Made by a program: the position numbers and the translations under genes. From Oceanospirillales bacterium (GTDB lineage Bacteria; Pseudomonadota; Gammaproteobacteria; Pseudomonadales; Endozoicomonadaceae): DNA of 64,000 bases. The notes below the pieces were generated by a model. It was not told the origin of the DNA, ran no database searches, and saw only the letters and a list, made by a program, of their open reading frames with translations. Shown here one piece after another: positions 30,022 to 38,305 of this stretch; the stretch's first letter is position 1, and each line of letters begins with the position of its first letter. Location: NCBI GenBank assembly GCA_004762125.1, contig SIHQ01000007.1, positions 62,001 to 126,000 on the forward strand. The letters are read 5' to 3'.

Positions 30022-30804
30022 TCAGGCTCTTTTGTAACAAAGGCTGGTCATAAAAATGATAAATCCTGCTACGACCACTGAAGGTCCTGCAGGTGTATCC
30101 AGATGCCACGAGGCAGCTAGTCCTGCAGAGACACTGAGTAGACCTACACAGCTGGCACCAACAGCCATCTGTTCTGGTGTATTGGAAAATCGCTGGGCAG
30201 TAGCGGCAGGAATAATCATCAGAGAAGTAATCAACAACACACCCACAATTTTCATGGCTACTGCGATGACCAACGCCATCAGTAAAGTCAGGATTATTCG
30301 GGTTCTCTGTACCGGATACCCTTCTACCTGAGCCAGTTCAGCATGAATCGTCATGGCCAATAGTGGCTTCCAGATCCATGCCAGCGTTGCTAGAACCAAT
30401 GCACCACCACCATAAATCCAGAAGATATCTTCCGGAGAAGTGGCCAGCAGATCTCCAAATAGATAAGACATCATGTCTATGCGGACATTCTCCGCAAAGC
30501 TTACGGCAACCAGACCCAACGACAGACTACTATGGGCAAGTATTCCAAGAAGTGTATCTGAAGCCATCTTCTGTTTTTGCTGCAAAGAAACAAGCAATAC
30601 AGCAATAATAAGCGAACAGAGAATAACGGCGAGATTCAAATTAATATCAAGCAGCAAACCCAGAGCCACTCCGAGCAAAGCGGAGTGTGAAAGTGTGTCG
30701 CCAAAGTAAGCCATTCGACGCCAGACCACAAAACAACCCAGTGGGCCGGCAACCAGAGCAATACCAAAACCTGCAAGCAATGAGTGGAGGAGGAGTTCAG
30801 ACAT
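30022..30804 (-). CDS. znuB: Zinc ABC transporter permease
   Basis: 260 aa ABC-3 family permease with about seven helices. Conserved GPLGCFVVWRRMAYFGDTLSHSALLGVALG near the N-terminus identifies the ZnuB/MntB group. It forms the inner-membrane channel for zinc. Last gene of the zur-znuC-znuB operon; start overlaps znuC stop by one base. A periplasmic ZnuA is not encoded in this window. Confidence 0.94.
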   Translation of the reverse strand: MSELLLHSLLAGFGIALVAGPLGCFVVWRRMAYFGDTLSHSALLGVALGLLLDINLNLAVILCSLIIAVLLVSLQQKQKMASDTLLGILAHSSLSLGLVAVSFAENVRIDMMSYLFGDLLATSPEDIFWIYGGGALVLATLAWIWKPLLAMTIHAELAQVEGYPVQRTRIILTLLMALVIAVAMKIVGVLLITSLMIIPAATAQRFSNTPEQMAVGASCVGLLSVSAGLAASWHLDTPAGPSVVVAGFIIFMTSLCYKRA

Positions 30805-31586
30805 TAACTGTGCTCTCCATCGTGATCATTCGGTTTGTGAGTAGTCTTTTTGTTAACGATGTGTCCATCAACAGAATGTTCATGATCATGGTTATGGGTA
30901 TAAACCGCCAATTCTTCCGACTCTCGACCAAATAACTTCAGGTAGGCCGGGTGCTTCTGAACCTGCTTGGGATGGCCGGAGCAGCAAACATGCTGGTTCA
31001 GGCAGATAACCTGATCAGTGGATGCCATAACCAAGTGAAGGTCGTGAGAAACCATCAGTACGGAACAACCTTGTTCGTTTCTCAGCTCGGTAATCAGGTG
31101 ATAGAGCTCTGTCTGACCGTTAACATCAACACCTTGTACCGGTTCATCAAGAACCAGCAGGTGAGGCTTTTGAAGAATGGCTCTGGTTAGAAGAACGCGT
31201 TGAAATTCACCGCCAGAAAGCGTGTGTACAGGGGAGTCGATAACGTGGCGAACACTGGTTCGCTCCAGAGCGGAGAGAATTTCATTCTCTGATTGCCCGG
31301 TCAGAGATAAGAATCGGTGAACACTTAAAGGCATGCTCTGATCGACATGCAGCTTCTGAGGCATATAGCCGATTCTCAGACCTGACTGAATGTTACGGGA
31401 ACCCGAGTCTGGCTTCTGAAGGCCCAGAACAATACGAACAAGTGTTGTTTTTCCCGCACCGTTTGGACCAATCAGGGTAACAATCTCTCCGGGTTGAAGA
31501 TTAATGTTGACCCCTGAGAGAACTTCCCGATTCCGAAAATGCATGTAAACATCGCTGAGAGAGATTAGAGGCTTCTGAGAGCTCAT
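30804..31586 (-). CDS. znuC: Zinc ABC transporter ATP-binding protein
   Basis: 260 aa ATPase: Walker [14 protein letters not shown], signature [16 protein letters not shown], Walker [14 protein letters not shown], histidine loop VSHDLHLV. The C-terminus is histidine-rich ([15 protein letters not shown]), likely a zinc-sensing or binding tail seen in many ZnuC proteins. It overlaps zur by 4 nt and znuB by one base. Confidence 0.94.
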   Translation of the reverse strand: MSSQKPLISLSDVYMHFRNREVLSGVNINLQPGEIVTLIGPNGAGKTTLVRIVLGLQKPDSGSRNIQSGLRIGYMPQKLHVDQSMPLSVHRFLSLTGQSENEILSALERTSVRHVIDSPVHTLSGGEFQRVLLTRAILQKPHLLVLDEPVQGVDVNGQTELYHLITELRNEQGCSVLMVSHDLHLVMASTDQVICLNQHVCCSGHPKQVQKHPAYLKLFGRESEELAVYTHNHDHEHSVDGHIVNKKTTHKPNDHDGEHS

Positions 31587-32074
31587 TCTGTATCAGCTCC
31601 CAGGCAGTTAGGGCAAAGGCCGGAAAGCTCTACAGATGAGTCCTTGATCTGAAATCCCTGACTTTGAGCGCAGTCCTTGAGAGATGCCTCAATACCTAAG
31701 TGTTCAATTTCCTGAGTCACACGGCATTTTTCACAAATCAGAAAGCAGCTGTTGTGCTGCTCTCCAGGATGAGAACAGCCAATAAACGCGTTGAGTGAAG
31801 ATAAACGGTGGATCAAGCCGTGCTCCATCAAAAAATCCAGTGCTCGATAGACTGTTGGCGGCTGTGCAGCCCTTTCCTCAAGTCGGCCGAGCTCGGCAAG
31901 AACGTCATAGGCCCCAATAGGGCTGTGACTCTGCCAAACCAGCTCGAGAACTTTTTCCCGGAGCGGCGTCAATCTTGCACCTTTGTCCTTGCAGAGGCTT
32001 CTGGCCTCTTGAAGGGCTTCTTCAATACAGTGCTTGTGGTTATGGGGGTGGTATGCGTTGGTCATTGATGCCAA
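31583..32074 (-). CDS. zur: Zinc uptake regulator Zur (Fur family)
   Basis: 163 aa Fur-family repressor. The winged-helix domain ([34 protein letters not shown]) is followed by the metal-binding domain with cysteine pairs CEKC and CPNC, which form the structural zinc site. A histidine-rich N-terminus (YHPHNHKHC) is present. With zinc bound it represses zinc uptake genes; it heads its own operon with znuCB and has a Zur-type operator 25-37 bp upstream of the start, so it is autoregulated. Confidence 0.94.
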   Translation of the reverse strand: MASMTNAYHPHNHKHCIEEALQEARSLCKDKGARLTPLREKVLELVWQSHSPIGAYDVLAELGRLEERAAQPPTVYRALDFLMEHGLIHRLSSLNAFIGCSHPGEQHNSCFLICEKCRVTQEIEHLGIEASLKDCAQSQGFQIKDSSVELSGLCPNCLGADTE

Positions 32075-32083
32075 TGGAAAGTT

Positions 32084-32127
32084 AACTGTTTCATAATTGT
32101 TATAATATAACGTATTTTGAAACAGTT
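32084..32127. promoter_or_regulatory. Zur operator of zur-znuCB inside an extended dyad
   Basis: The core GTTATAATATAAC (32099-32111) is a perfect match to the centre of the gammaproteobacterial Zur box. It is flanked by an exact 10-bp inverted repeat, AACTGTTTCA (32084-32093) and TGAAACAGTT (32118-32127), centred on the same point. The element overlaps the likely promoter of the zur operon, which reads leftward from here. Confidence 0.85.
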
Positions 32128-32152
32128 ATCATGAAAGCTACAATGAATTAGC

Positions 32153-32548
32153 TTATTTCCACTGAAATATTGTCCAGGAAGGGATCAGACGGTTAGGTTT
32201 ACTGGGATCTATAAAATTTCCTTGATGGTCCGCAGCAACCAGATAGTAAGGCTTGCCATTCTTTGGTGTGACCAGAATGCCATATAGAAAGCCGTTGATT
32301 CGATACTCCCGGATCGTTTTTTTATCACCGGGACGAATAACTACCGTGGTGTCATCTCTGTCTTCAAGTTGCTCAGGCAAGAGCCCTTTGGGGATTTTGT
32401 CGAATTCTTCCTTACTGATAGGCAGTAACTGACCGGAACTGTTGATATGTGGAGGCTTTGGAGCAGACTCTGCTGCAGGGTCTTGTGACAGACTGCTGCA
32501 GCCTGTCAGCGCAGCAGAAATGAACAACAATGCAAAAAGCGGTTTCAT
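32153..32548 (-). CDS. DUF2782 lipoprotein
   Basis: 131 aa. Lipoprotein signal MKPLFALLFISAALTGCSS with cleavage before Cys17. The mature domain has the DUF2782 pattern (VVIRPGDKKTIREYRINGFLYGILV, YYLVAADHQGNFID). Function unknown; the family lies beside polA in Pseudomonas too, divergent from it as here. Confidence 0.85.
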   Translation of the reverse strand: MKPLFALLFISAALTGCSSLSQDPAAESAPKPPHINSSGQLLPISKEEFDKIPKGLLPEQLEDRDDTTVVIRPGDKKTIREYRINGFLYGILVTPKNGKPYYLVAADHQGNFIDPSKPNRLIPSWTIFQWK

Positions 32549-32753
32549 AATGTCCTCTTAAACCCGTGCCGGGAATGCGTCCTTAGTCAAAAAAGGATTA
32601 GAATAGCTGATTAGCAGTCTACCCCGACAACAGCTCCTAGGGGCCGACGGTTTTCCAAGAAGCCAAAGCTCTTACCAAGCTCAAGACTCTCACCGTTAGC
32701 TTATGGGATGTCAGGAGCCGTTGACAATCAGATTATAGAGACAGTATTTCGTC

Positions 32754-35501
32754 ATGCCGAATCAAACAACCGCTCCACTGGTTCTGGTGGATGGATCATC
32801 CTACCTTTACCGGGCTTTTCATGCTTCCGAACGAGCCAATTTACGAACGTCCGATGGCCGGCCTACCGGCGCTATTCGAGTAATGACTAACATGCTGAAA
32901 AGTCTTTTGAGAGACTTTCCTGGCAGCCCAGTTGCGGTGATCTTTGATGCCAAAGGCAAAAACTTCCGACATGACATGTTTGAAGACTACAAAGCAACCC
33001 GTAAGCCTATGCCCGATGATCTCCGTTCTCAGGTGCAGCCTATACACGACATAGTTCGTGCGCTCGGTATGCCTCTGTTGATGATTGACGGAGTAGAAGC
33101 AGATGACGTGATAGGCACACTGGCGAAACAGGCCACTGAGAAAAAGATTGATACGGTTATTTCCACCGGTGATAAAGATATTGCTCAGTTGATCTCAGAG
33201 CATGTCACTCTGATGGACACTATGAATGATTCCAGAACCGATCTGGATAATGTTGTCGACAAGTTCGGTATTCCTGCTGACCTGATTATTGATTATCTGG
33301 CACTCATGGGAGATTCCAGCGATAACATTCCAGGAATGCCTGGTGTTGGTCAAAAAACAGCTCTGGCACTGCTGCAGGGTATCGGCAATATTGATGCAAT
33401 TGCTGGTCGTCTCGATGAAGTTTCTGCTTTGGGTTTCCGGGGTAGTAAAAATTTCTCGGCCAAGTTTGAAGAGCATAAAGAGATTGTTTTGTTGTCTCGT
33501 GATCTTGCCACTATCAAGCTTGATGTTGAGTTGCCTGTTTCTATTGAAGAGCTGAAAGCTGAACCGCTTGATACAGATGCATTGTTGGCTCTCTACAATC
33601 AGTTCGAATTCCGCTCAATGGTTACTGATCTGGAAAAAAGCGGTGTTGATGTTTCGGCTGCAGCAGAGGAACAGGTTTCAGCTCCAGCCGTTGAAACAGA
33701 ATATGAAACGGTATTAACCAAGGAATCCTTTGGGAACTGGCTTAAAGTATTAAACGAAGCCGAGCTGTTTGCCTTTGACACCGAAACAACCTCCCTGGAC
33801 TACATGGTGGCTGAGTTGGTGGGGGTGTCCTTTGCCGTGGAAGCAGGCAAAGCCGCTTATGTGCCTGTTGCCCATAACTATATGGGAGCACCGGATCAGC
33901 TTGATCGTCGCTGGGTTCTGGAACAGTTAGAACCCTTGTTGGCAGATGAAAATAAAAAGAAAGTGGGTCAGAACCTGAAATACGATCGAAGTGTTCTAGC
34001 TAACTACGATGTTGAGTTGAACGGTATTGCCTATGACACCATGTTGGAGTCCTATGTACTCAACTCAATCGCCACTCGCCATAATATGGACAGCTTGGCT
34101 GATAAATACCTTGGTCATAAATGTATCTCATTTGAAGAGATTGCAGGTAAAGGCAAGAAACAGCTGACATTCAATCAGATTGAGCTCGAACAGGCTGGGC
34201 CTTATGCGGCTGAAGATGCCGATATCACCATGAGATTGCATCAAGCCATCTACCCTCAACTGGAAAAAGAAGAGGCTCTTGCCAAAGTATTCCATGACAT
34301 TGAAATGCCGCTGGTGGCATTAATGTCTCGCATGGAACGCAATGGTACCAAAGTGAATGGTGCCCTGCTGAGTAAGCAGAGTATGGAAATAGGCTCCCGT
34401 CTTCAGGCGTTGGAAAAAGAAGCTCATGAAGCAGCCGGTGAGCCTTTTAATTTAGCTTCTCCCAAACAGCTACAAGCTCTTCTGTTTGAAAAGCTGGGTC
34501 TGCCCATCCTAAAGAAAACACCAAAAGGTCAGCCATCCACAGCAGAAGAAGTTCTTCAGGAACTGGCTTTGGATTACCCATTACCAAAGCTGCTCATTGA
34601 ACATCGCGGCCTGAGTAAACTAAAGTCGACCTATACTGACAAACTACCACAAATGATCAACCCGAAGACTGGGCGTATTCATACATCCTATCATCAGGCC
34701 GTCACAGCTACAGGGCGACTGTCTTCTTCTGATCCGAACTTGCAGAACATTCCTATTCGAACAGAAGAAGGCCGCAAAGTGCGCCAGGCATTTGTTGCGT
34801 CTGAAGGTTACAAGCTGGTGGCAGCAGATTATTCCCAGATTGAGCTGCGCATCATGGCGCACCTGTCTGGCGATGAAGGTTTGCTGAATGCTTTTGCCAA
34901 AGGGCTGGATATCCACAAGGCGACAGCTGCAGAAGTTTTTGGTGTTGAGCTGGAAAGTGTAACGACCGACCAGCGCCGAAGCGCCAAGGCCATTAACTTC
35001 GGTTTGATCTATGGCATGTCTGCTTTTGGTTTGGCTAAGCAACTGGGTATTTCCAGGAAGTCAGCCCAGGAATACATCGACCTTTACTTTGATCGTTATC
35101 CGGGTGTTCTGAAATACATGGACACCACCAAAGAAACAGCCAAAGAAAAAGGTTACGTTGAAACCTTATTTGGCCGTCGCCTCTATCTACCAGAGATCAA
35201 TGCTCGTAATGGCATGCGTCGTCAGGCGGCAGAGCGGACTGCTATCAACGCCCCTATGCAAGGGACAGCGGCAGATATCATCAAGCGTGCCATGGTTCTG
35301 GTTGATCAGTGGTTATCAGAGTCAGGCCTTGATGCCCGTATGATAATGCAGGTACACGATGAACTGGTTCTGGAAGTCGTTGAGAGCCAGCTGGAAGAAG
35401 TACAGGCCGGTCTTGTGGAAAAGATGTCTCAGGCTGCAGACCTTCATGTACCTCTTCTTGTAGAGGCCGGTGTTGGTAATAACTGGGATGAAGCACACTA
35501 A
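32754..35501 (+). CDS. polA: DNA polymerase I
   Basis: 915 aa, close to the 928 aa of Escherichia coli. Three domains: 5'-3' exonuclease (about residues 1-290, with LVDGSSYLYRAFHA and EADDVIGTLA), an active 3'-5' proofreading domain (about 325-515, motif FDTETTS at about 341), and the polymerase (about 535-915) with motif A DYSQIELRIMAHLSGD (about 692) and motif C MQVHDELVLEV (about 865). Replaces RNA primers and fills repair gaps. The downstream neighbourhood, engB beyond an sRNA locus, is the conserved polA-spf/ersA-engB arrangement, here expanded by two extra genes and three RNAs. Confidence 0.97.
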   Translation: MPNQTTAPLVLVDGSSYLYRAFHASERANLRTSDGRPTGAIRVMTNMLKSLLRDFPGSPVAVIFDAKGKNFRHDMFEDYKATRKPMPDDLRSQVQPIHDIVRALGMPLLMIDGVEADDVIGTLAKQATEKKIDTVISTGDKDIAQLISEHVTLMDTMNDSRTDLDNVVDKFGIPADLIIDYLALMGDSSDNIPGMPGVGQKTALALLQGIGNIDAIAGRLDEVSALGFRGSKNFSAKFEEHKEIVLLSRDLATIKLDVELPVSIEELKAEPLDTDALLALYNQFEFRSMVTDLEKSGVDVSAAAEEQVSAPAVETEYETVLTKESFGNWLKVLNEAELFAFDTETTSLDYMVAELVGVSFAVEAGKAAYVPVAHNYMGAPDQLDRRWVLEQLEPLLADENKKKVGQNLKYDRSVLANYDVELNGIAYDTMLESYVLNSIATRHNMDSLADKYLGHKCISFEEIAGKGKKQLTFNQIELEQAGPYAAEDADITMRLHQAIYPQLEKEEALAKVFHDIEMPLVALMSRMERNGTKVNGALLSKQSMEIGSRLQALEKEAHEAAGEPFNLASPKQLQALLFEKLGLPILKKTPKGQPSTAEEVLQELALDYPLPKLLIEHRGLSKLKSTYTDKLPQMINPKTGRIHTSYHQAVTATGRLSSSDPNLQNIPIRTEEGRKVRQAFVASEGYKLVAADYSQIELRIMAHLSGDEGLLNAFAKGLDIHKATAAEVFGVELESVTTDQRRSAKAINFGLIYGMSAFGLAKQLGISRKSAQEYIDLYFDRYPGVLKYMDTTKETAKEKGYVETLFGRRLYLPEINARNGMRRQAAERTAINAPMQGTAADIIKRAMVLVDQWLSESGLDARMIMQVHDELVLEVVESQLEEVQAGLVEKMSQAADLHVPLLVEAGVGNNWDEAH

Positions 35502-35595
35502 ACAAAGGCTCTTGAACTAAAAATGACCGCTTTCCCTGTTTCCTCCTGTTTTTTGACAGATACAGTCTAAGAGCAAGAGATTCAGGGAGAACTTT

Positions 35596-36921
35596 ATGCC
35601 AGTAGGTCCGATCCATAACGGAGTTCATCCCGGCTGGTTTCAAAACGATAAAAAATCCGGATTCTCCGAGTCTTTGATTCCTCTTCTTCATATACAAAAA
35701 AACCAGACTTCTACCAAGCCTGCGGTTCGGCTTTCTGATAGAAAAATTGGTGGACTGCAAAGGAAAAGCAAAGTTCTTGCTGAGCAACTGGAACGGTGCC
35801 TGAGTCCACTAATGCGGGATGAGTTAGTGATGTCTTTAGCTGAGCCAGAGCGACTCAGGTTGGCTCATGAACTTCAGTCTGTGCCTTTGAATATCGCCAA
35901 TGCATCGACTCTTGATGCCGTCATGAGCTTGTCCACGAGCCAACTTGATCCTGCAAATAAACTGTCCAAAGGAACCCTCAAAGATCTGGAAGCCTCAGGT
36001 GTTAAATATCAGAGCACACCTGTTGAAGTGAGTTTTGACAGGGATAATCTGAACCACAACGCTTTGGTTGCGATTCAGGAAGCGATCAACATCATTGAAA
36101 CTCTGGACCATCAGTCAGGGAGAAGTTATGGCTTTGAAACCCTGAAAATATTGAAGACCATTAGATGGCAGATCATGAATACCGAGTGGCCAAACTATTT
36201 TAACAATCTAACGTTTTCGAACCTGTGTCTTGTAAAAGACGGGCAGCCTGTCTGGAGAGCTGATCTTGCTCTTTACCCACCGGAAGTAACTCTAGAGTCT
36301 AAGAGCAAAACTGGGCTGATCGATCGGTTAACGGCGGTAAAGCCAGGTTTACCCCAGGCTACGGAAATGCTTTGGAACAGCCTCAATCAAAGTCTGCTGG
36401 AGGGAAGTTGGCAAGCACTTCCAGATGAACTGAAAGGACGAGATATTACAGAAAGGGCTCTGTATTACTCAGATGTTCTTTCCTCTAATGATTTTGACGA
36501 TGAGCAAACGATCACGAGAGCTCTTGGCCGCATAAAAAAAGGAGCTGAAGACAGTGGAGTTAAGTACGACGGTAAAGAGCAGCTGACAGAATACAATCCT
36601 GAAGATATTACTCATGTTCTATTAGTCAAACTCCACACGTTGAAATCATTAAATGGCGCAATACGGGATATATCAGGACAGAGTGGAAATATTGATTATG
36701 AGAACAAGCTGCAGCTTAACGAAAAGCTGGGTTTGATGGATGAAAAAGCGAATCGATTGATGCATCAATTGGCTGCAAGCTCCTGGCCTGAAAGGTTTGA
36801 TCGAAGCAATTTTGCATTGCAAACCCTTGTTCATGAGGATCAGCCTGTCTGGTGTAGTGCTGCATGCTATCCGAGAAGCTCGAGCTATCTGGAAAATGAT
36901 AAGGCCATCAAGGAGGAATGA
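35596..36921 (+). CDS. Unknown protein with two internal repeats, polA-engB insertion
   Basis: 441 aa, soluble, no signal peptide or membrane segment, no family recognised. It has two related units: SGVKY at 134-138 leading to WPNYFNNLTFSNLCLVKDGQPVW (ending at 220), and SGVKY at 320-324 leading to WPERFDRSNFALQTLVHEDQPVW (ending at 419), so an internal duplication. GGGAG eight bases before the ATG is a good ribosome-binding site. Followed by a coupled second gene (4-nt overlap of frames). The pair separates polA from the sRNA locus and looks like an accessory insertion; a secreted-effector role is conceivable in a host-associated bacterium but is only speculation. Confidence 0.75.
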   Translation: MPVGPIHNGVHPGWFQNDKKSGFSESLIPLLHIQKNQTSTKPAVRLSDRKIGGLQRKSKVLAEQLERCLSPLMRDELVMSLAEPERLRLAHELQSVPLNIANASTLDAVMSLSTSQLDPANKLSKGTLKDLEASGVKYQSTPVEVSFDRDNLNHNALVAIQEAINIIETLDHQSGRSYGFETLKILKTIRWQIMNTEWPNYFNNLTFSNLCLVKDGQPVWRADLALYPPEVTLESKSKTGLIDRLTAVKPGLPQATEMLWNSLNQSLLEGSWQALPDELKGRDITERALYYSDVLSSNDFDDEQTITRALGRIKKGAEDSGVKYDGKEQLTEYNPEDITHVLLVKLHTLKSLNGAIRDISGQSGNIDYENKLQLNEKLGLMDEKANRLMHQLAASSWPERFDRSNFALQTLVHEDQPVWCSAACYPRSSSYLENDKAIKEE

Positions 36922-36923
36922 CT

Positions 36924-37760
36924 ATGCCAGGCATACAAGGACTGAATCTATCAAAAAGCTGGCAAGCTCGGCTGGTAGGCTATTTGCTTAGCTTGCCTGA
37001 GCAAAAGTCTACGTTCTTTCAACGCTGGTTAATAAAAATTCTCAGCCCCAGGCCTCAAAGAAGCCGAGAATACAGTCTAAGCAGTCAAGGAACTAAAAAA
37101 GTTACCAAGAGAACAGCGAAAGATTTCAATGGCTGCCTCAAGGAAGCATGGGAGAAGTCACAGACTGGTTCTGCTGACCTTGAGGGTTATCAAAAAGCGT
37201 TCAAGTTAAAAGGTGGATTGATGGCCGCTTACTTCACCGAGATTGCAACAGGGCAGGAAAAACTGGCCGTCAAACTGCTGGATACGGCTGGCGAAGAACA
37301 ACGAATCTATCTTGCTCCCATGATAGAAGAATTGGTGTCAGAGAAGAGTGCAGCATTACTGATGAGATTGATTGACCATCATTCAACTGTGGAGAGTGGA
37401 GAGATATCAGGAGTTGTTTTTTCTGCTGAACAGCAGAAAAAGTCCACCGAAAAACTAAAGCAATATATAGACTTGTTAACGGGGCACGATTCACAGCTAA
37501 CGGCTGATTTCTATTCTTATCTGCAAGCAGCAGCTGTTGAAAATTCGGATGAACAATCGTTCTTACGACTGGCAATTTATTTCAGTGAGACTGATCCTGC
37601 TTTGGCTTTTACTTTTCTACAAATGCCGTTGTCTACTTCAGATGTTTCAGAAGAGAGTATTGAGCTGTTCAAGTCGGTCAGAGATCGAAGTAGTAAAGCT
37701 GACAGGAAAATGATGAATCTGTTTGCAGATAGAATGAAGCTGAGAATAAAAAAAGAATAA
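36924..37760 (+). CDS. Unknown protein, partner of the preceding repeat protein
   Basis: 278 aa from the ATG at 36924, placed seven bases after a perfect AAGGAGG (36910-36916); an ATG at 36918 overlapping the upstream stop is too close to that site. The middle of the protein (ADLEGYQKAFKLKGGLMAAYF onward) is predicted helical and resembles nothing I can name; lysine-rich ends. Codon use is like its neighbour. Its stop codon is 14 bp before the promoter of the first small RNA. Confidence 0.75.
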   Translation: MPGIQGLNLSKSWQARLVGYLLSLPEQKSTFFQRWLIKILSPRPQRSREYSLSSQGTKKVTKRTAKDFNGCLKEAWEKSQTGSADLEGYQKAFKLKGGLMAAYFTEIATGQEKLAVKLLDTAGEEQRIYLAPMIEELVSEKSAALLMRLIDHHSTVESGEISGVVFSAEQQKKSTEKLKQYIDLLTGHDSQLTADFYSYLQAAAVENSDEQSFLRLAIYFSETDPALAFTFLQMPLSTSDVSEESIELFKSVRDRSSKADRKMMNLFADRMKLRIKKE

Positions 37761-37774
37761 AAAACACTTTCTCG

Positions 37775-37802
37775 GGAACTTTTCTGAAAAGTGGGTGTCT
37801 TA
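37775..37802 (+). promoter_or_regulatory. Sigma-E-type promoter of sRNA copy 1
   Basis: -35 GGAACTT (37775-37781), exactly 16 nt, -10 TCTTA (37798-37802). This matches the RpoE/AlgU consensus (GGAACTT, 16, TCnnA). Transcription would start near 37808. Confidence 0.75.
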
Positions 37803-37807
37803 GTATA

Positions 37808-37939
37808 TGTAGCAGAAAAAAATCTCTTTCTACAGCTCCTTGTGTGTGTTTTGTGTTGGTGTAAAAAAGCAGACTGATGTTCCCCGACAGACAGACTGCA
37901 ATAACCGGTTTTCACTCCCCCTGAAAATCGGTTTTTTTT
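37808..37939 (+). ncRNA. ErsA-like small RNA, copy 1
   Basis: About 132 nt. Order of elements: a 5' hairpin TGTAG...CTACA (37808-37834); an unpaired CTCCTTGTGTG segment (37836-37846), whose CTCCTT is the exact complement of a Shine-Dalgarno AAGGAG; a second hairpin GCAGACTG/CAGACTGC (37869-37899) exposing TCCCCG; and the terminator hairpin with CTCCCCC loop. Followed by two related copies. The polA-engB position is that of Spot 42 in Escherichia coli and of the AlgU-dependent ErsA in Pseudomonas. C-rich loops and a U-tailed terminator suggest an Hfq-dependent base-pairing RNA. No open frame with an RBS is present. Confidence 0.8.
37904..37939 (+). terminator. Terminator of sRNA copy 1
   Basis: An 11-bp stem, ACCGGTTTTCA (37904-37914) with TGAAAATCGGT (37922-37932), one G-U pair, loop CTCCCCC, then a run of eight T. 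Confidence 0.9.
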
Positions 37940-38023
37940 GTTTAAATTTCTGCTCACAAACGTCTGATCGATTTTTAATCCATCGTTTTTTTCAAATTTT
38001 TTCACAAAAGATTATTTTTTTCA

Positions 38024-38051
38024 GGAACTTTTTTGAAAAATGAGTGTCTTA
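38024..38051 (+). promoter_or_regulatory. Sigma-E-type promoter of sRNA copy 2
   Basis: -35 GGAACTT (38024-38030), 16 nt, -10 TCTTA (38047-38051), identical in form and spacing to copy 1. Confidence 0.75.
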
Positions 38052-38057
38052 GTAATA

Positions 38058-38187
38058 TGTAGCAGGAAAAGAATCTCTTTCTACAGCTCCTTGTGTGTTT
38101 TGTGTGTTGGCAAAAAAGCGATGAATTGTTCCCCGACAAACATCGCGATCAATCCGGTAACCATCCCCCTGGTACCGGATTTTTTTT
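38058..38187 (+). ncRNA. ErsA-like small RNA, copy 2
   Basis: About 130 nt, the closest relative of copy 1. The 5' hairpin TGTAG...CTACA and the CTCCTTGTGTG segment (38087-38097) are unchanged, whereas the second hairpin is now GCGATG/CATCGC (38118-38146) with the same exposed TCCCCG, and the terminator stem is different again. Changed stems with constant loops show that the paired structure, not the stem sequence, has been kept. Confidence 0.8.
38152..38187 (+). terminator. Terminator of sRNA copy 2
   Basis: ATCCGGTAACCA (38152-38163, one bulged A) pairs with TGGTACCGGAT (38170-38180); loop TCCCCC; T run to 38187. Confidence 0.9.
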
Positions 38188-38271
38188 GTTCTGAATTTCT
38201 GCTTTGATAGTAAGCTTTATGAAGCGACGTTTACTTTTCAAACCGTTGGTCGAATACCTTTTACTTAAGCT

Positions 38272-38299
38272 GGAACTATTAAACCAGAGGCCAGTCTTA
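38272..38299 (+). promoter_or_regulatory. Sigma-E-type promoter of sRNA copy 3
   Basis: -35 GGAACTA (38272-38278), 16 nt, -10 TCTTA (38295-38299). One mismatch in the -35 compared with copies 1 and 2; the surrounding sequence is otherwise unrelated, so the match is independent. Confidence 0.7.
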
Positions 38300-38305
38300 A
38301 GTTAG

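Noticed and set aside
35281-35787. Minus-strand frame of 168 codons overlapping the end of polA and the next gene.
   Set aside because: It crosses two convincing genes on the other strand with no known domain; a shadow frame.
37840-38043. Open frame of 67 codons spanning the first sRNA and the start of the second.
   Set aside because: No ribosome-binding site, low-complexity Phe/Cys-rich product, and it runs across a strong terminator.
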